This document shows positions 1 through 8,465 of a stretch of 64,000 bases of DNA, one piece after another. Positions within the stretch are counted from its first letter, which is position 1; each line of letters opens with the position of its first letter. The stretch comes from Pseudomonas pisciculturae (lineage in GTDB: Bacteria; Pseudomonadota; Gammaproteobacteria; Pseudomonadales; Pseudomonadaceae), in NCBI RefSeq assembly GCF_015461805.1, contig NZ_JACVZE010000007.1, positions 1 through 64,000 of the forward strand. Reading direction: 5' to 3'. Made by a program: the position numbers and the translations under genes. The notes under the pieces were generated by a model. The model did not search any database. It had not been told where the DNA came from and saw only the letters and a list, made by a program, of their open reading frames with translations.

Positions 1-66
1 AGTGAAACGATGCATCGCCGATGGTAGTGTGGGGTTTCCCCATGTGAGAGTAGGTCATCGTCAAGA
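1..66 (+). rRNA. rrf: 5S ribosomal RNA, 3' part
   Basis: The first bases match the conserved 3' half of pseudomonad 5S rRNA, including the GATGGTAGTGTGGGG stretch and the closing strand GTCATCGTCAAG. The 5' half lies outside the window. It is the last gene of an rRNA operon. The 3' end is approximate to a few bases. Confidence 0.93.
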
Positions 67-77
67 TTAAATTCCGA

Positions 78-112
78 AACCCCATTTGCGAAAGCAGATG
101 GGGTTTTGTTTT
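78..112 (+). terminator. Rho-independent terminator of the rRNA operon
   Basis: A 12-bp stem (78-89 with 94-105) closes on a GAAA tetraloop and is followed by a T-rich tail. It lies directly after the 5S gene. Confidence 0.9.
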
Positions 113-223
113 GGGCGCGAGAAAAGTTATTGCGGCTTGGTCGTGAAGTGTATCGTATCGGTTCACTAGCTCATGGCCTTGCCCGGCAACGCTATTCGAC
201 GATGCAATACAAAGGGGTACGGC

Positions 224-775
224 GTGCAGCGTGTCATGATTGTTGGCCAGCCAGGTTCAGGAAAGACTACCCTCGCTCGGGAAATGGGTAAGCGTACCGG
301 GCTGCCAGTCATCCACATCGACACGATTCACTGGCAGTCTGGCTGGGTCGAGCGAAGCAAGGACGAGAAGACGCGCCTCTGTCGCGAGGTTGAGGCGCGT
401 GATCGGTGGATATTTGAAGGGGGGCATTCGGTCACTTGGGACAGCCGTATTGCCCGAGCCGATCTCTTGATATGGATTGATCGTTCGTGGCCGCTGCGAT
501 TCTGGCGTGTACTTCTCAGGGCGTTGATTTGTAGAGGCCGCTCTCGGCCTGACCTTCCTGAGAACTGTCCTGAGCGGTTAGGGAATCTCCCGGAGTTTTT
601 CCGCTTCATGTGGGCGACTCGGAAATCGGCGCGTACCAAGATGAAAAGGCTCGTGGCATCGGCCCCATCGACGTGCCGTGTCGTCTGCCTGCGCTCCAAT
701 CACCAAGCTAAGCTGTTTCTGGAGAGCATCGAGAAATTGCCTGGCGCAGAGATGCTGCAAAAACACCATCTCTGA
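224..775 (+). CDS. small P-loop nucleoside/adenylate kinase-like ATPase
   Basis: The product of about 183 residues carries a Walker A motif GQPGSGKTT at residues 8-16, followed by a D-T-I-H-W segment and a GW motif. This pattern is common in the adenylate-kinase-like family often labelled topology modulation protein FlaR. The substrate is not known. A GTG start at 224 is chosen because an AAAGGGG Shine-Dalgarno lies 6 bases upstream; an ATG at 173 would put a non-homologous leader in front of the P-loop. The gene stands alone between an rRNA operon and a tRNA gene, and its base composition looks less G+C-rich than that of the housekeeping genes, so it may be an accessory gene. Function is assigned only at fold level. 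Confidence 0.75.
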   Translation: MQRVMIVGQPGSGKTTLAREMGKRTGLPVIHIDTIHWQSGWVERSKDEKTRLCREVEARDRWIFEGGHSVTWDSRIARADLLIWIDRSWPLRFWRVLLRALICRGRSRPDLPENCPERLGNLPEFFRFMWATRKSARTKMKRLVASAPSTCRVVCLRSNHQAKLFLESIEKLPGAEMLQKHHL

Positions 776-1000
776 CACAACCTCCGCGCATATATTCAAC
801 TAGCCACTGCGCCTCTCACAGGGCCCCTGTGGCGCGTTTGACGAGCATCGCCTAGGCTGATGCGCCAGGCAGCGTTACAGCCTCGAATCGCCAGCAGAAA
901 CGTAATCTTGCCGGAGGGGGTAATCGTAGAAGACTTCTAGATTATGTTGATGCGGGAAGGGGAATCTAGCCAGCGAGGCACTTTTCTGTAGGCGAAAAAA

Positions 1001-1025
1001 AAAGACCTTGATAATCAAGGTCTTT
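1001..1025 (-). terminator. Terminator of tRNA-Leu
   Basis: A perfect 11-bp stem (1001-1011 with 1015-1025) has a 3-base loop. On the minus strand it is followed by a run of T (A run on plus at 995-1003). It sits just past the 3' end of the tRNA gene. Confidence 0.88.
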
Positions 1026-1033
1026 CTTTAAGA

Positions 1034-1118
1034 TGGTGCCCCGAGGGAGACTCGAACTCCCACTCCTTTCGAAAACGGATTTTGAATCCGCCGCGTCTAC
1101 CAATTCCGCCATCAGGGC
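1034..1118 (-). tRNA. tRNA-Leu (anticodon CAA)
   Basis: Read on the minus strand, this 85-base gene begins GCCCTGATGG and ends with an encoded CCA. It has the long variable arm of a class II tRNA, the T-arm sequence GTTCGAGTC and an anticodon loop TTCAAAA, giving CAA, which reads UUG. It has its own promoter and terminator, so it is probably a single-gene transcript. Confidence 0.96.
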
Positions 1119-1131
1119 TCAATGGCGGCGA

Positions 1132-1160
1132 AGTATAGAGATGAGATTACCGTTGGTCAA
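1132..1160 (-). promoter_or_regulatory. Promoter of tRNA-Leu
   Basis: On the minus strand TTGACC (1160-1155) and TATACT (1137-1132) are separated by exactly 17 bases. The -10 lies 13 bases before the tRNA 5' end. The discriminator downstream of the -10 is G+C-rich, as is usual for stable RNA promoters under stringent control. Confidence 0.8.
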
Positions 1161-1226
1161 TCACCTTTCATGGTCTATTTTCACTATTTCCGCTAGACTT
1201 CCCGGCCCTGCTAGACGAACTCCATC

Positions 1227-2276
1227 ATGCGCGTTGCTGACTTTACTTTTGAACTCCCTGATTCGCTGATCGCTCGCCACCCTTTGGCCGAGCGTCGCGC
1301 AAGTCGACTGCTGACCCTGGACGGGGTGAGCGGTGCCCTCGCACACCGTCAATTCACTGATTTGCTTGAGCATTTACGCCCTGGCGATCTGATGGTGTTC
1401 AACAATACTCGAGTGATTCCTGCGCGCCTGTTTGGCCAGAAAGCGTCCGGCGGCAAGCTGGAAATTCTGGTGGAGCGGGTGCTGGACAGCCATCGCGTGC
1501 TGGCCCACGTACGCTCCAGTAAGTCGCCGAAATCGGGATCGAAGATCCTCATCGATGGTGGTGGTGAAGCTCAAATGCTCGCTCGCCATGACGCGCTGTT
1601 CGAGCTCGAGTTCGCCGAAGAGGTGTTGCCGCTATTGGAGCGTGTCGGCCATATGCCGTTGCCGCCCTATATCGACCGCCCCGACGAAGACTCGGACCGC
1701 GAGCGCTATCAGACGGTTTACTCCCAGCGCCTCGGTGCCGTTGCCGCGCCGACTGCCGGGCTGCATTTCGACCAGCCGCTGCTGGATGCAATTGCTGCCA
1801 AAGGCGTCGAGACCGCCTATGTGACCCTGCACGTGGGGGCCGGCACGTTTCAGCCGGTGCGTGTGGATAACATCGAAGACCACCACATGCACAGTGAGTG
1901 GTTGGAAGTCAGCCAGGAAGTCGTCGACGCTGTCGCCGCCTGTAAGACCCGTGGCGGTCGAGTAGTGGCCGTGGGAACCACCAGCGTGCGCTCGCTGGAG
2001 AGTGCGGCGCGTGATGGCGTGCTCAAGCCCTTCAGTGGTGATACCGATATCTTCATCTTCCCAGGCCGACCTTTCCATGTGGTCGATTGCCTGGTGACCA
2101 ATTTCCATTTGCCCGAATCCACGCTGTTGATGCTGGTTTCGGCATTTGCCGGTTACCCGGAAACCATGGCCGCTTACCAAGCCGCCATCGCTAACGAGTA
2201 CCGTTTTTTCAGCTACGGTGATGCGATGTTCATCACCCGTAATCCGGCGCCACGCGGCCCAGAGGAAACCTTATGA
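1227..2276 (+). CDS. queA: S-adenosylmethionine:tRNA ribosyltransferase-isomerase QueA
   Basis: QueA transfers the ribosyl part of S-adenosylmethionine to preQ1 in tRNA and forms epoxyqueuosine. The 349-residue product is of family length and has the typical start (MRVADFTFELP), the GxKxSGGKLE-like region, the TAGLHF motif near residue 178 and the NFHLPEST motif near residue 293. No strong Shine-Dalgarno precedes the ATG, but this start matches the family N terminus. Its stop overlaps the first codon of tgt (ATGA), so the two queuosine genes are translationally coupled. The order queA-tgt-yajC-secD-secF is the standard gammaproteobacterial one. Confidence 0.97.
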   Translation: MRVADFTFELPDSLIARHPLAERRASRLLTLDGVSGALAHRQFTDLLEHLRPGDLMVFNNTRVIPARLFGQKASGGKLEILVERVLDSHRVLAHVRSSKSPKSGSKILIDGGGEAQMLARHDALFELEFAEEVLPLLERVGHMPLPPYIDRPDEDSDRERYQTVYSQRLGAVAAPTAGLHFDQPLLDAIAAKGVETAYVTLHVGAGTFQPVRVDNIEDHHMHSEWLEVSQEVVDAVAACKTRGGRVVAVGTTSVRSLESAARDGVLKPFSGDTDIFIFPGRPFHVVDCLVTNFHLPESTLLMLVSAFAGYPETMAAYQAAIANEYRFFSYGDAMFITRNPAPRGPEETL

Positions 2277-3397
2277 GTCGTATGTCGTTTGAACTGCTCG
2301 CCACTGACGGCAAGGCCCGCCGTGGCCGCCTGACTTTCCCGCGCGGCACCGTGGAGACTCCGGCATTCATGCCGGTCGGTACCTACGGCACCGTCAAAGG
2401 CATGCTGCCACGCGATATCGTCGCCACCGGTGCCGAGATTATCCTGGGCAATACCTTCCACCTGTGGCTGCGCCCAGGCACGGAAGTGATCAAGAAACAT
2501 GGCGACCTGCATGACTTCATGAAGTGGCAAGGCCCGATTCTCACTGACTCTGGTGGCTTCCAGGTATTCAGCCTGGGCGCCATGCGCAAGATCAAGGAAG
2601 AGGGCGTGACCTTCGCCTCGCCTGTGGACGGTTCCAAGGTATTCATGGGCCCGGAAGAGTCGATGCAGGTCCAGCGCGACCTGGGCTCCGACATCGTGAT
2701 GATCTTCGACGAGTGCACGCCTTATCCGGCTGATGAGGACGTGGCTCGTATCTCCATGGAGCTGTCGTTACGTTGGGCTCAGCGTTCGAAGAATGCGCAT
2801 GGCGACAATACTGCCGCGCTGTTCGGCATCGTCCAGGGCGGTATGCATGAAAGCCTGCGCAAGCGCTCGCTCGAAGGCCTCGATAAAATCGGCTTTGACG
2901 GCCTGGCCATCGGCGGTTTGTCGGTAGGCGAGCCCAAGCACGAGATGATCAAAGTGCTGGATTATCTGCCAGGTCTGATGCCCGCTGAAAAACCTCGTTA
3001 CCTTATGGGCGTTGGCAAACCGGAAGATCTCGTAGAGGGTGTGCGCCGCGGTGTGGACATGTTCGATTGCGTGATGCCAACCCGTAATGCCCGCAATGGG
3101 CATCTGTTCATCGATACAGGCGTGCTGAAGATCCGTAACGCGTTCCATCGCCATGATGATTCGCCGCTGGATCCCACCTGTGATTGCTACACCTGCCAGA
3201 ACTTCTCCCGTGCTTATCTGCACCATCTGGACAAGTGTGGGGAAATGCTGGGTAGCATGTTGAATACCATCCACAATTTGCGTCACTACCAAGTCCTGAT
3301 GGCTGGTTTGCGCGAGGCTATTCAACAGGGTACATTGGCCGCCTTCGTCGATGCCTTCTATGCCAAGCGCGGGCTTCCTGTGCCGCCCTTGGACTGA
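2273..3397 (+). CDS. tgt: queuine tRNA-guanine transglycosylase
   Basis: Tgt swaps guanine-34 of tRNAs with GUN anticodons for preQ1, the step before QueA. The 374-residue protein shows the catalytic Asp region DSGGFQVFSLG near residue 90, the second catalytic Asp in VDMFDCVMPTRNARNG near residue 265, and the zinc ligands CDCYTC followed by a His near residues 303-334. It overlaps queA by four bases. A second ATG three codons in (2282) is an equally possible start. Confidence 0.97.
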   Translation: MSRMSFELLATDGKARRGRLTFPRGTVETPAFMPVGTYGTVKGMLPRDIVATGAEIILGNTFHLWLRPGTEVIKKHGDLHDFMKWQGPILTDSGGFQVFSLGAMRKIKEEGVTFASPVDGSKVFMGPEESMQVQRDLGSDIVMIFDECTPYPADEDVARISMELSLRWAQRSKNAHGDNTAALFGIVQGGMHESLRKRSLEGLDKIGFDGLAIGGLSVGEPKHEMIKVLDYLPGLMPAEKPRYLMGVGKPEDLVEGVRRGVDMFDCVMPTRNARNGHLFIDTGVLKIRNAFHRHDDSPLDPTCDCYTCQNFSRAYLHHLDKCGEMLGSMLNTIHNLRHYQVLMAGLREAIQQGTLAAFVDAFYAKRGLPVPPLD

Positions 3398-3440
3398 GTT
3401 TTCCGACCCTAAGATTCACTATTTGCAACTGGAGTGCTAA

Positions 3441-3779
3441 ATGAGCTTTTTTATCTCTAACGCCATGGCTGACGCCGCTGCGCCTGCTGCTGCCGGTCCT
3501 ATGGGCGGTGGTTTCGAGTGGATTTTCCTGGTCGGCTTCCTGGTCATCTTCTACCTGATGATCTGGCGTCCACAGGCCAAGCGCGCCAAAGAGCAGAAAA
3601 ACCTGCTGGGCAGCCTGCAGAAAGGTGACGAAGTTGTGACCACTGGCGGCATCGCTGGCAAGATCACCAAGGTCTCCGATGCTTTCGTGGTACTGGAAGT
3701 CTCCGACACCGTAGAAATGAAGTTCCAGAAAGGCGCCATCGCCGCCACGCTGCCAAAAGGCACGCTCAAAGCGATCTAA
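3441..3779 (+). CDS. yajC: preprotein translocase accessory subunit YajC
   Basis: YajC is the small inner-membrane partner of SecDF. The 112-residue product has one membrane segment around residues 27-47 (rich in F, L, V, I), followed by a basic RPQAKRAKEQK stretch and a soluble domain with the GDEVVTTGGI motif. A GGAG Shine-Dalgarno lies upstream. It sits 43 bases after tgt and 62 before secD, in the standard order. Confidence 0.95.
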   Translation: MSFFISNAMADAAAPAAAGPMGGGFEWIFLVGFLVIFYLMIWRPQAKRAKEQKNLLGSLQKGDEVVTTGGIAGKITKVSDAFVVLEVSDTVEMKFQKGAIAATLPKGTLKAI

Positions 3780-3841
3780 GTTCCAACCTTTACCAATCGA
3801 CGGGGCGCGCAAGGCGCCCCGCGTTATAAGCGGGCGGCGTG

Positions 3842-5710
3842 ATGCTGAACAAATACCCTCTGTGGAAATACGTACTGATCCTGGCGGTGCTGGCGATCGG
3901 TTTTATTTATTCCGCTCCCAATCTCTATCCTGATGACCCTGCGATCCAGATCACTGGCGCCAGCACTTCGCTGCAGGTCAATCAGGCTGATCTGGAACGC
4001 GCGAGCAAAGCGCTCACCGACGCAGGTATCCAGGTTAAAGCGGCAACATTGGCAGCTGATGCGAAGGGCGGTTTGTTGCGCCTGACCAAGCAAGAAGACC
4101 AATTGCCGGCAAAAGACGTTGTGCGCAAAGTCATGGGTGATGACTACGTAGTCGCGCTCAACCTGGCACAGACCACGCCACAATGGTTGCGCAGCATTGG
4201 CGCGCACCCGATGAAGCTGGGTCTGGACTTGTCCGGTGGTGTGCACTTCCTGTTGGAAGTGGACATGGACAAGGCGCTGGATGCACGCTTGAAAGTCTAC
4301 GAAGGCGACGTGAAGAGCCTGCTGCGCAAAGAGAAGTTGCGTTATCGCAGCCTGCCGCAGCTCAACGGTGCCATCCAGCTGGGCTTCTCTGATGAGGCTT
4401 CCCGCGAACAGGCCCGTGCGCTGATCCGCAAGAACTTCAACGATTTCGACATCGTGCCGGCTGACCTGAATGGTCAGGCTGTACTGCGCCTGGCAATGAG
4501 CCCGGCCAAGATCGCGGAAATCCGCGAGTACTCCATCAAGCAGAACTTGACCACGGTACGTAACCGCGTCAACGAGCTGGGTGTAGCCGAGCCAATCGTT
4601 CAGCGCCAGGGTGCCAACCGCATCGTGGTTGAGCTGCCAGGCGTACAGGACACCGCTGAAGCCAAGCGTATCCTGGGCAAGACCGCCAACCTGGAATTCC
4701 GCCTCGCGGCCGAGCCGGGTGCTACCCGTGCTACTTCCGAAGAGTTTGAGTTCCGCGAAGGCAACCGTCCTCCTGCGTTGATCGAGCGTGGCTTGATCAT
4801 CACCGGTGACCAGGTAACGGACGCCAAGGCTGGCTTCGGCGAGCACGGTACTCCTGAAGTGAACATCCGCCTGGATGGCCACGGCGGCGAACTGATGAGC
4901 CGCGCTACGCGCAGCAACGTCGGTCGCAGCATGGCGGTGATCTTCATCGAGCAGCGCCCGGTGACCACCTACACCAAGCAGATCGTCAACGGCGTCGAGA
5001 AAGACGTGCCGGTGCAGACCTTCAAGGAAGAGAAAAAGATCATCAGCCTGGCGACTATCCAGTCGCCGCTGGGTGCTCAGTTCCGTATCACTGGCCTGAA
5101 CGGCCAGGGCGAATCTTCCGAGCTGGCCCTGCTGCTGCGTGCTGGTGGCCTGGCTGCGCCGATGTACTTCGCTGAAGAACGTACCATCGGCCCGAGCCTG
5201 GGTGCTGACAACATCACCAAGGGTGTCGACGCGGCGTTGTGGGGCATGCTGTTCGTGTCCCTGTTCATCATCGCCATCTACCGCTTCTTTGGCGTCATTG
5301 CCACCGTAGCCCTGGCGGGCAACATGGTCATGCTGCTGGCCCTGATGTCTTTGCTGGGCGCTACACTGACCCTGCCAGGCATCGCCGGTATCGTACTCAC
5401 CATGGGTATGGCGGTAGACGCCAACGTGCTGATCTTCTCGCGGATTCGTGAAGAGATCGCCAACGGCATGACCGTGCAGCGTGCAATCAACGAAGGCTTC
5501 GGCCGGGCATTCACCGCGATTCTCGACTCCAACCTGACCACGTTGCTGGTCGGTGGGATTCTCTTTGCCATGGGCACCGGCCCGGTCAAGGGTTTTGCGG
5601 TGACCATGTCCCTCGGTATCTTTACCTCGATGTTCACGGCCATCATGGTGACCCGCGCAATGGTCAACCTGATCTATGGCGGGCGTGACTTCAAGAAGTT
5701 GTGGATTTAA
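3842..5710 (+). CDS. secD: protein translocase subunit SecD
   Basis: SecD forms with SecF the proton-driven pull on secreted proteins at the periplasmic side of SecYEG. The product has about 622 residues, with an N-terminal membrane helix (residues 8-25), a large periplasmic domain containing LGLDLSGGVHFLLEVD near residue 125, and five C-terminal helices from about residue 455 with the GMAVDANVLIFSRIREE motif near residue 525. A GTG one codon upstream (3839) could also initiate; the ATG is preferred because SecD usually begins MLNKYPLWKY. A G+C-rich hairpin (about 3802-3820) lies in the short gap after yajC. Confidence 0.97.
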   Translation: MLNKYPLWKYVLILAVLAIGFIYSAPNLYPDDPAIQITGASTSLQVNQADLERASKALTDAGIQVKAATLAADAKGGLLRLTKQEDQLPAKDVVRKVMGDDYVVALNLAQTTPQWLRSIGAHPMKLGLDLSGGVHFLLEVDMDKALDARLKVYEGDVKSLLRKEKLRYRSLPQLNGAIQLGFSDEASREQARALIRKNFNDFDIVPADLNGQAVLRLAMSPAKIAEIREYSIKQNLTTVRNRVNELGVAEPIVQRQGANRIVVELPGVQDTAEAKRILGKTANLEFRLAAEPGATRATSEEFEFREGNRPPALIERGLIITGDQVTDAKAGFGEHGTPEVNIRLDGHGGELMSRATRSNVGRSMAVIFIEQRPVTTYTKQIVNGVEKDVPVQTFKEEKKIISLATIQSPLGAQFRITGLNGQGESSELALLLRAGGLAAPMYFAEERTIGPSLGADNITKGVDAALWGMLFVSLFIIAIYRFFGVIATVALAGNMVMLLALMSLLGATLTLPGIAGIVLTMGMAVDANVLIFSRIREEIANGMTVQRAINEGFGRAFTAILDSNLTTLLVGGILFAMGTGPVKGFAVTMSLGIFTSMFTAIMVTRAMVNLIYGGRDFKKLWI

Positions 5711-5719
5711 GGGGCTGCC

Positions 5720-6634
5720 ATGTTACGTACAATCAACTTCATGGGCGTTCGCAACATTGCGTTCGGCGTCACTGTGCTCCTTACCGTTCTGGCGTTGTTC
5801 AGCTGGTTCCATAAGGGTTTGAACTACGGTCTGGACTTCACCGGCGGTACGCTCATCGAGCTGACCTACGAGAAGCCCGCCGACGTTACCCTGGTGCGCA
5901 ACGAGCTGGTCAAGGCTGGCTATCACGAAGCCGTCGTGCAGAGCTTTGGTGCGACCACCGACCTGCTGGTACGTATGCCCGGTGAAGACCCGCAACTGGG
6001 TCACCAGGTAGCCGAGGCCTTGCAGAAGGTCGGCGGCGACAACCCGGCGTCGGTCAAGCGTGTCGAGTTCGTGGGCCCACAAGTGGGTGAAGAGCTGCGC
6101 GATCAGGGCGGCCTCGGCATGCTGATGGCTCTGGTCGGCATCATGATCTACCTGGCTTTCCGCTTTCAGTGGAAGTTCGGTGTCGGCGCCATTGTGTCGC
6201 TGATCCACGACGTGATCGTGACCGTGGGTATCCTGGCGTATTTCCAGATTACCTTCGACCTGACCGTACTGGCGGCCGTACTGGCGATCATTGGTTACTC
6301 CCTTAACGACACCATCGTGGTATTCGACCGGGTTCGTGAGAACTTCCGTGTACTGCGTAAGGCCTCGTTGATCGAGAACATCAACATCTCCACCACCCAG
6401 ACCCTGCTGCGGACCATGGCGACGTCGATCTCCACCTTGCTGGCGATTGCTGCGCTGATGATCTTCGGTGGCGACAACCTGTGGGGCTTCTCCCTGGCGC
6501 TGTTCATTGGCGTTCTGGCGGGTACCTACTCGTCGATCTACATCGCCAACGTGGTGCTGATCTGGCTGAACCTCAACAGCGAAGACCTGATCCCTCCGGC
6601 CAGCACTGGCAAGGAGGTCGACGACCGTCCTTGA
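5720..6634 (+). CDS. secF: protein translocase subunit SecF
   Basis: SecF is the second RND-like subunit of the SecDF complex. The 304-residue protein has an N-terminal membrane helix, the LDFTGGTLIEL motif near residue 40, and five C-terminal helices with SLNDTIVVFDRVRENFR near residue 195, which contains a conserved charged site. It lies 9 bases after secD, and a strong terminator follows at 6663. Confidence 0.97.
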   Translation: MLRTINFMGVRNIAFGVTVLLTVLALFSWFHKGLNYGLDFTGGTLIELTYEKPADVTLVRNELVKAGYHEAVVQSFGATTDLLVRMPGEDPQLGHQVAEALQKVGGDNPASVKRVEFVGPQVGEELRDQGGLGMLMALVGIMIYLAFRFQWKFGVGAIVSLIHDVIVTVGILAYFQITFDLTVLAAVLAIIGYSLNDTIVVFDRVRENFRVLRKASLIENINISTTQTLLRTMATSISTLLAIAALMIFGGDNLWGFSLALFIGVLAGTYSSIYIANVVLIWLNLNSEDLIPPASTGKEVDDRP

Positions 6635-6662
6635 TGGGCGATTGTTGATCTGCTGTTACAAG

Positions 6663-6698
6663 AAAGGCACGAGTATTGAACTCGTGCCTTTTTTTTTG
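6663..6698 (+). terminator. Terminator of the queA-secF operon
   Basis: A perfect 12-bp stem (6663-6674 with 6680-6691) and 5-base loop are followed by a run of T. This is a clear intrinsic terminator after secF. Confidence 0.93.
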
Positions 6699-6757
6699 CT
6701 CCAAGGCTGGGTATAGCGCGAACGTTTCGGTTCGCATGTGATGGTCAGGAGGTTCAC

Positions 6758-7300
6758 GTGAACAAGTCGTTGCTGGTTGGTGCGGTATTGGGTGCTGTCG
6801 GTGTCACTGCCGGGGGTGCTGTTGCCACCTACAGCCTGGTGAAAAGCGGCCCTGAGTATGCGCAAGTGCTGGCTGTGCAGCCGGTGAAAACCCAGATTAA
6901 AACCCCACGCGAGGTCTGCAAGGACGTCGCAGTCACCCGGCAGCGCCCGGTGCAGGATCAGCATCAAATCGCCGGTACTGTTGTAGGTGCCCTGGCGGGT
7001 GGCTTGCTGGGTAACCAGATTGGTGGTGGTAACGGTAAGAAGCTGGCCACCGTGGCCGGTGCGGTTGGTGGGGGTTATGCGGGTAACAAGGTTCAGGAAG
7101 GTATGCAGAACCGCGATACCTACACCACGACTCAGACTCGTTGTAATACCGTCAATGACATCAGCGACAAGGTCGTGGGTTATGACGTGCGTTACAACCT
7201 GGATGGCAAGGAAGGTTCGGTACGCATGGATCGCGATCCAGGTGGCCAGATTCCAGTCGACAAAGAAGGTCGCCTGATCCTGGGTCAAAACCAGCAGTAA
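6758..7300 (+). CDS. glycine-zipper 2TM domain envelope protein
   Basis: The 180-residue product begins with a hydrophobic segment (residues 4-26). At about residues 72-106 it has a glycine-zipper region of repeated G-x3-G spacing (AGTVVGALAGGLLGNQIGGG), as in the SlyB/17-kDa antigen group of envelope proteins. There is no lipobox Cys after the N-terminal segment, so it is probably anchored or secreted rather than lipidated. Two later Cys could form a disulfide in the periplasm. The GTG start at 6758 is supported by AGGAGG at 6747-6752. The cell role is not known; a structural or stress-related envelope role is an inference from the family. Confidence 0.8.
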   Translation: MNKSLLVGAVLGAVGVTAGGAVATYSLVKSGPEYAQVLAVQPVKTQIKTPREVCKDVAVTRQRPVQDQHQIAGTVVGALAGGLLGNQIGGGNGKKLATVAGAVGGGYAGNKVQEGMQNRDTYTTTQTRCNTVNDISDKVVGYDVRYNLDGKEGSVRMDRDPGGQIPVDKEGRLILGQNQQ

Positions 7301-7322
7301 TCCCAGGCCTGGCGTAGATCAG

Positions 7323-7416
7323 AATGTGGGAGGGGGCTTGCTCCCGATAGCGGCGAGTCAGTCTATATATCTGCTGACTGACACCGTGCAATCGGGAGCA
7401 AGCCCCCTCCCACATT
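7323..7416. repeat. REP doublet (inverted, 26-bp arms)
   Basis: A perfect 26-bp inverted repeat (7323-7348 and 7391-7416) flanks 42 bases. Each arm contains GTGGGAGGGGGCTTGC and so resembles the abundant REP seed of P. fluorescens. It lies between two convergent genes. Confidence 0.88.
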
Positions 7417-7462
7417 TGATTGATGGTGTTGCTGGTCTCTCGGCCAACGCCAAATTCCAGGC

Positions 7463-7492
7463 AAAAAAAAGCACCCCGAAGGGTGCTTTTTT
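7463..7492. terminator. Bidirectional terminator between glycine-zipper gene and suhB
   Basis: A GCACCC/GGGTGC stem (7471-7476 and 7481-7486) has eight A upstream and six T downstream, so it can end transcripts from both sides. suhB ends 13 bases away on the minus strand. Confidence 0.9.
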
Positions 7493-7504
7493 GTGCTCGC
7501 TCGC

Positions 7505-8320
7505 TTAACGCTTCAGCGAAGCCGGCAGGTGCGGCTGGATCGCCGTCAGCACTGCCTTGAAGCATTTGGTGTTACCAGCAACCACATGCCCCTTCTCAAG
7601 GAAGTCGTGACCACCGGTGAAGTCGCTCACCAGGCCGCCCGCTTCTTGAATCAGCAATGCGCCTGCAGCCATGTCCCATTCGGACAGGCCCGACTCCCAG
7701 AATGCATCGAAACGACCAGCAGCAACATAAGCCAGGTCCAGGCTGGCTGCGCCAGCGCGACGGATGCCAGCGGTCTGGCCAACCAGGGCGCGGAACATGC
7801 CCAGGTAGTTTTCCAGGTTGTCCATCTGGTCGTCACGGAACGGAAAGCCAGTGCCCAGCAGGGCGCCGTCCAGGCTGGTGCGACCGCTGACGCGCAGGCG
7901 ACGACCGTTCAGTTGGGCGCCACGCCCACGGCTGGCGGTGAATTCTTCCTGGCGAACCGGGTCGAGTACGACCGCGTGTTCCAGGCGGCCACGGTATTTG
8001 CACGCGATGCTCACGGCAAAATGCGGGATACCGCGCAGGAAGTTGGTGGTGCCGTCCAGTGGGTCGATGATCCACAGGTAGTCTTCGCCTTCGCCGCTAC
8101 CTTTGTGCAAGCCGGTTTCTTCACCGAGGATGCCGTGGGTAGGGTAGGCCTTGCGCAGCGCGTCGATGATTTTCTGTTCGGCGGCGCGGTCCACCTCGGA
8201 TACGTAATCCTTGGCGTCTTTTTCGTCGACCTTGATGGTATCCAGGCGCTCGATGGAGCGGAAGATCAATTCACTGGCGCTGCGGGCGGCGCGCAGCGCG
8301 ATATTCAGCATGGGCTGCAT
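7505..8320 (-). CDS. suhB: inositol-1-monophosphatase family protein SuhB
   Basis: SuhB is an Mg-dependent phosphatase of the inositol monophosphatase family that in gammaproteobacteria also joins rRNA antitermination complexes. The 271-residue product has the metal-site motifs GEETG near residue 67, IDPLDGTTNF near residues 84-93 and, towards the C terminus, SEWDMAAGALLIQEAGG. The ATG at 8320 gives the usual N terminus. It is divergent from trmJ with 145 bases between the two starts. Confidence 0.95.
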   Translation of the reverse strand: MQPMLNIALRAARSASELIFRSIERLDTIKVDEKDAKDYVSEVDRAAEQKIIDALRKAYPTHGILGEETGLHKGSGEGEDYLWIIDPLDGTTNFLRGIPHFAVSIACKYRGRLEHAVVLDPVRQEEFTASRGRGAQLNGRRLRVSGRTSLDGALLGTGFPFRDDQMDNLENYLGMFRALVGQTAGIRRAGAASLDLAYVAAGRFDAFWESGLSEWDMAAGALLIQEAGGLVSDFTGGHDFLEKGHVVAGNTKCFKAVLTAIQPHLPASLKR

Positions 8321-8465
8321 GGATGTGTCACCTAAGGTTGTTAAAGAAAGCCGAGCATTCTAGCAGAAACTTTCTTCAGGTGAAGGACGACGTTAGCTTT
8401 CATGGCATAACCTTAGGCGGTTCTGTAAGATTTGCTCCCCTTTCCCGTGTCCGAGAGCGCCTCCC

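Noticed and set aside
7323..7416. Inverted repeats considered as CRISPR or IS ends
   Set aside because: There are only two arms with no regular spacing and no transposase. The seeds match REP sequences.
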